A stretch of 64,000 nucleotides of DNA, taken from positions 62,001-126,000 of the forward strand of contig JADLZK010009229.1 in the NCBI GenBank assembly GCA_015847255.1, read 5' to 3'. The position numbers and the translations under genes were made by a program. Below the pieces are notes generated by a model, which saw nothing but the letters and a program-made list of their open reading frames with translations, was not told where the DNA came from and did no database searches. This document shows, in pieces, positions 59,710 to 64,000 of this stretch (positions are counted from its first letter, which is position 1; every line of letters begins with the position of its first letter). This DNA comes from Hyparrhenia diplandra. Lineage: Eukaryota; Streptophyta; Magnoliopsida; Poales; Poaceae.

Positions 59710-62700
59710 TAGTGGTCGATCTGGACTTGCTGAGGTCAGATCGGATCGGATCACAACTTTGCTCTTTGTTCCTCTTCCAACTCGATTCGACAAGTGCTTG
59801 TACTGCCCTCCTCAATCCTAGTTACTCCATCTATGTACCATGTAAAGGCCACAGGGCCGGCCGTCTTGCAGGAACTAGTGCCTGCCCTTTAATCGAATCG
59901 AATCACTTGGTGGTTGGTTGGAGCAAATCTATACTTGTGTTTGTTGTTCGATTAATTTGCACTTTGTTCATTCCGATTTCCGATCCCTGTGTATGTATGT
60001 ATCTCCCCTCGTGTGTTGCAATTCCGTGCTCGTACCACTAGTTTATTTCCATCGCTGTCTCGATCCGCAGCGACGATCAGTCAAACCTCGAAAGTTGGTC
60101 GTCATGGTGCCCGGTGTGGTCGAATTCGTCCGTCAGGACCTCAGTCCATACAGTATGTACTTTACCTAATTTAAACCTTAATCCATTTTAACCTATGAAA
60201 CTTAAGGTAAATACAAAGGCACAACGTCTCAATCTACTACTCCATGCTTCCACTCCCTTCCTCTGTCAAAAAGGAATAATTCCTCTGTCAAAAAAAGAAC
60301 AAATCTCGCTTCTCAATCAAACAGGAAAAAAAAAAAAAAAAATGCAATTCTCATAAAGAATGCAATTCCAGTCCTCATGTTCGTGTGCCCTGTGTTGTTC
60401 ACGAACCTGATGGCTTCGGGAAGTGCTACAGCTGCAAACTTGCGAATTTACATCTCATCTCCATCAAAGAAAGAAAAAAACGACGACGGTGATCGGAGAG
60501 TGAGGCGTGTGTTTGGTTGGTCACTGAGTCACCTCTGCTGTGACGTGGCGTGGCGGAATGGGGACGCCGGTTGGCTTGAGGTGGAGGCGGACGTGTGCTC
60601 CGATCCGATGCAGTGGATCTTCTTCGTTCCTCAGCTTTGCTGGCTGCCTGGCTGGGCGTCACGTTGGCGTCTGCGCATGGCCGTGGCAGCATAGCGAGGA
60701 GCCACATCCACCATGTCTTCCTACATATCCGACATCAGCAATTCAGAAAAGGCGCTGTATGTTTATCTATACATACCCCAATGCAAGCTTCCTATGTTAC
60801 TCCTGCTATTCTGTGCAGGAGGCAGAGACTTTTCACAGTTGAGAATAATTTGGACGCCTAATCTTTGTACTTAGTTTTTATTACTAGTAATACCAAGCAA
60901 CCTGAAGTCAAAAGGAGGGTATGTGGTATGTAAATTGATGGTTGTGCAAGGTCGGTGATTCTCGTCTCCTCCTCACGATCCTTCGTACGCACACAAAGGC
61001 CAACTGCGCACCTACTTGTGTTCGTGGGCTTTTGGCGATCACGGATTCTCTCCAGGACCGTTGTGCAATATTTAGCGATTTGCTGTCGTAGAAAGAATAA
61101 CCAAAACCAAGTACAATGAGCTTTGACGACGGGGGAGAGGCATTTGCAGTCTGCCTCTGCTTGCCTCCTGCACGATCGAGTCCAACTCCACCTTTTATCA
61201 AATTAACTTTGTTCGTAACAACTGACTGATAGAGCGATCTTTCTGAAGATCAAATGATTCACAGCCTTTATGTAAAGAAAATTTGTTGTCCCTTTTTTTT
61301 CTTACAGTGAAAAAGCACGTACACCACACCTACATAGCTTTGGATTGGATGCTGAAAATGGCCCTTCTTTTCAGCGTGATCACCAGCTCCTCCTGATTGC
61401 TCAACAAGAAGAAATTAAAAAGGCGCGCTTTACGATAAAAATCCCATTGCTGAAAGCATGAAACAAAGCATCATTAGCCGCGGAAAAGCAGGGAAACAAA
61501 GCATCATTCCACTCCTCTCTCTCAGCGGAATGAATGAAGCTTTGCTTCGCCGGCGGCACGTAGGGGATAAAGCAGCCTGCCTGAGAGTCCTGTTTTATTC
61601 CCCTTGTGCAGCAAGGAATAGGATCTGATCGTGTTTCACTTTCCTGTCGACGACGGTGATGGGGGCCGTTGCCATTCCGTCGGCCACCAGTGAGGCAGTC
61701 AAGTCGATCGATCACCACCTGGCTCAAAAGCCGGCAGAAAGCTGTGTGTGTGGCTCTCTCCATCGAACGAGACCTTGGTGAAATTGTTGGGGGCAGGTGA
61801 GGTGAGGCGAGGCGGCACACCGCGACAGGTCCACCGACTAGAATACTACGTACGTTATCCTGCTCCCCAACAATTGCCCGCTGTAACACGAGGCAAACTG
61901 CAATCCTCGAGGTCGAGGAGGAAACGGCCAAACCGATGAGAGGCGGTGCACGGAGAAGACGACGGACGCTAGGCCTGGCGCCGCCCAAAGGGATTCGAAA
62001 ACTGAGCAAGCCGTGTGGTGCATCGGTTACCATTCATCGACAGTGCGATAATACGACAGGGTTAGGATGCGTGGTTTGCTGCAAGCCCGAAGCAAAGCAT
62101 CCCTCCCTGTTACTAGTACTAATTAAAGGAAAATCTTGCCCTGATTTGCTTGTTTTATTCTGCACGCATAACAGATGAGAGATGGATGTTGAGGTGCGTG
62201 GTGGATGTTGTAATGTTCTCTCTCGTCGTCGGCTGCTTTATTTAGAGACTTGACCAGCGGTGCAAAAGCCTAGTACACACAACGGTGCGTAGATAGCTAA
62301 GCTGTTCCTTATGGATGGCCACGTCGGTACCTAACGTTGTTGGCGTCTCTTTTGGCTTAGCTTTTGCGAGGTGTGCGTGTGCGTGTGTGACGAAAGAGCA
62401 ACCCGTAAAGGCAACAGCACGAGCACCTACCGCTACCGCGCTGTACAGTGTGCATAGCAGCCACACGGCGGTGCCGTTGTGGAATCAAGTTGGAACGCGC
62501 GGCGCCACTGCTCCGGCAGCCGCACGAGACGAGACCAAGCGAGCCGGAGAGATGACGCTGACTCGCCCGAGGCCGGTTCCTGCACACGACACGGGTGGAA
62601 ACGGCCAAGACGAAATGGTGAGTTGAACACAGACAGTGGGGAGACCGTGTGCTCGGCTCGCTCCTGATGGAACTCGAGAGACACCGTCCAAAATGACTCG

Positions 62701-63182
62701 AGATGTGGACGCGGACACGGGCAGCGTAGCCGGGAACCCGAGCCCCGAGGCCTGAGGCTCAGCCTCACGTGCAACCGCCGTCCGTCCGTTGGTTCCTGGC
62801 TCCGCTTAGGCTTGGCCCGCGGGCCGTGGTCTGGTGGCTGGTGTCCCTCGTGGTCGTCCGTGCAGTGAGCAGGCACCAGGCAGCGACACGCCGCGCGCCC
62901 GCCCACGTGTCTCCCAGTTGGGATCCAGCCGGGACCCAGGGGTCAGCCACTCACACTTGGCTCTTCTCGCCGACCGTTTGCTCTGCCCAGTCCCCGGTGG
63001 GCGGCAGTGGCAGTGCCTTATTAAACGCAGAGAAGGAGAGCAGCGTCGCCCGCACTCCTCACCTGCCGTGCAGAGAGAAAGGGCGATTCAAGTTTCAAAT
63101 ACACACACGGAGAGAGAGATCTATCGAGGTCGAGGGGAAGGGAATAAGGTCATCGATCGATCGATCGCAGAGAAGAGCTCCC
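59710..63182. other. Region between the two DUF3339 genes, no gene recognised
   Basis: 3' UTR of copy 1, then mixed DNA with an A tract (60325-60341), and GC-rich stretches at 61.5-62.0 and 62.4-63.0 kb whose long frames carry no known domain. The last ~150 bp include CTTATTAAACG (63018-63028), a possible TATA-like box for copy 2, and a (CGAT)n run at 63152-63168 in its 5' UTR. Confidence 0.4.
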
Positions 63183-63392
63183 ATGGCTGACTGGGGCCCC
63201 GTGGTGATCGCGACGGTGCTGTTCGTGCTGCTGACGCCGGGCCTGCTGTTCCAGCTCCCCGCGCACGGCCGCATAGTCGGCTTCGGCACCATGCACACCA
63301 GCGGCATCGCCATCCTCGTCCACGCCGTCCTCTACTTCGCCCTCATCACCATCTTCCTCATCGCCATCGGCGTCCACATCTACGCCGGATAG
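63183..63392 (+). CDS. DUF3339 family small membrane protein, copy 2 (69 aa)
   Basis: Same family and length as copy 1. It starts MADWGPVVIATVLFVLLTPG, continues LLFQLPAHGRIVGFGTMHTS as the polar loop, and has a second membrane segment (AILVHAVLYFALITIFLIAI) ending GVHIYAG. The start is fixed at 63183 because the family opening MADWGPV begins there and CCCATGGCT is a good context. The longer upstream frame (from 62769) has no family support and is taken as 5' UTR. Two membrane passes are predicted. Function is unknown; related plant proteins are annotated only as DUF3339. Confidence 0.92.
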   Translation: MADWGPVVIATVLFVLLTPGLLFQLPAHGRIVGFGTMHTSGIAILVHAVLYFALITIFLIAIGVHIYAG

Positions 63393-64000
63393 GAGCAGCG
63401 CAGAGCAGAGATGGACGGTTTCTTCTTCACCACCTAGCTTCTTTCCTCATCAATCATGTACTGGTGCTACTCTTTGTCTTTGATCATCGTGTTTGCCTAC
63501 TGTACTGTACTTGCGTGGAAATGGAATGAACCTTATTAGCTACAAGTACCCGTAGTAGTATTACTGTTTGTTGGTTTGGTGGTGTCTCTTGTTAATTTGT
63601 TTATAACTGCGGCGAACAATCCGGCCGGATACCGCAGTGTGTGTGTTGTATTCAGGGGATTATTATGGTGTTCTCTGTTCCTTTTTTTCCCCCTTTGCTT
63701 GTTCGTTGTGCATCGATTTCAGACGACGACACGGTGATGATGGTCCGGGTTCTTGATTCAGTCTCAGCATCTGTAATGAGGCTATCGATTCGATTCTACT
63801 AGTACCCCGTATTGCTTGCTTGGTTCATCCCTGCATATCCCTGATCACGCTCTCTTCTTCTCCTCTGTTCAACGGGTTCCCTTGCTCGAACAACTGAGAA
63901 ATCCAACTTGTTCATTCATGCCAACATCACTGTACTCCTTTTTGGCACCGTGTGCTCACTGATGCTATCACTTTGGGTGCTGCTGCGGCTAGAGAGGTCA
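63393..64000 (+). other. 3' UTR and downstream flank of DUF3339 copy 2
   Basis: T-rich 3' flank without a further gene before the window ends. Confidence 0.45.

Noticed and set aside
61401..62033. 210-aa minus frame
   Set aside because: No domain, mixed composition, and competing open frames on the other strand.
62769..63392. 207-aa protein starting at 62769
   Set aside because: Only the last 69 aa match DUF3339, whose family start MADWGPV is at 63183; the upstream part is unlike any known protein and is likely 5' UTR.
1..64000. CRISPR array, operon-like cluster, tRNA or rRNA gene, biosynthetic cluster
   Set aside because: The sequence is plant nuclear DNA. I saw no regularly spaced repeats of that kind and no rRNA, and did not recognise a tRNA by eye. 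The genes have unrelated roles. A tRNAscan run would settle the tRNA question.

Overview
The window is nuclear DNA from a grass. Genes have short, GC-rich first exons and GT-AG introns. The spaces between them are full of grass-type transposons (CACTA, hAT, Stowaway and Tourist MITEs, L1-like LINEs, LTR fragments). The acetolactate synthase (ALS) gene reads very like the maize enzyme, which points to a panicoid grass, probably Andropogoneae; this is an inference from protein similarity as I know it, not from a search.

Layout. 1-2.3 kb: Ty3/gypsy LTR and gag remains. 2.7-5.8 kb: a six-exon steroleosin-type hydroxysteroid dehydrogenase (minus). 5.8-22.3 kb: a transposon block with a non-autonomous CACTA element (TSD ATA), a broken CACTA TNP2 gene carrying a nested LTR, a Stowaway MITE and four LINE fragments. 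22.3-25.1 kb: a five-exon HIPP metal-binding protein (minus), with a non-autonomous hAT-like element (8-bp TSD) about 0.3 kb upstream. 25.4-34.7 kb: repeats and a LINE fragment. 34.7-43.1 kb: an ALS gene (minus), head to head with LSM6 (plus), followed by a DnaJ/DUF3444 protein (minus). 44.8-48.8 kb: a divergent eIF3g-like gene (minus) whose single intron holds hAT transposase remains. 50.4-51.4 kb: a small membrane protein of unknown function (minus). 54.0-57.7 kb: a Xa21-type LRR receptor kinase pseudogene (plus) broken by a MITE, a nonsense codon and frameshifts. 59.5 and 63.2 kb: two paralogous DUF3339 mini-membrane proteins (plus).

The genes look like ordinary neighbours with unrelated housekeeping, stress or membrane roles; I see no metabolic cluster and no new defence-type system. 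The most important practical point is that four conserved genes (ALS, DnaJ, eIF3g-like and the small membrane protein) are interrupted almost only by one-base changes in short homopolymer runs. This looks like uncorrected long-read consensus error and not gene death. The LRR kinase, by contrast, has lesions that are clearly real.
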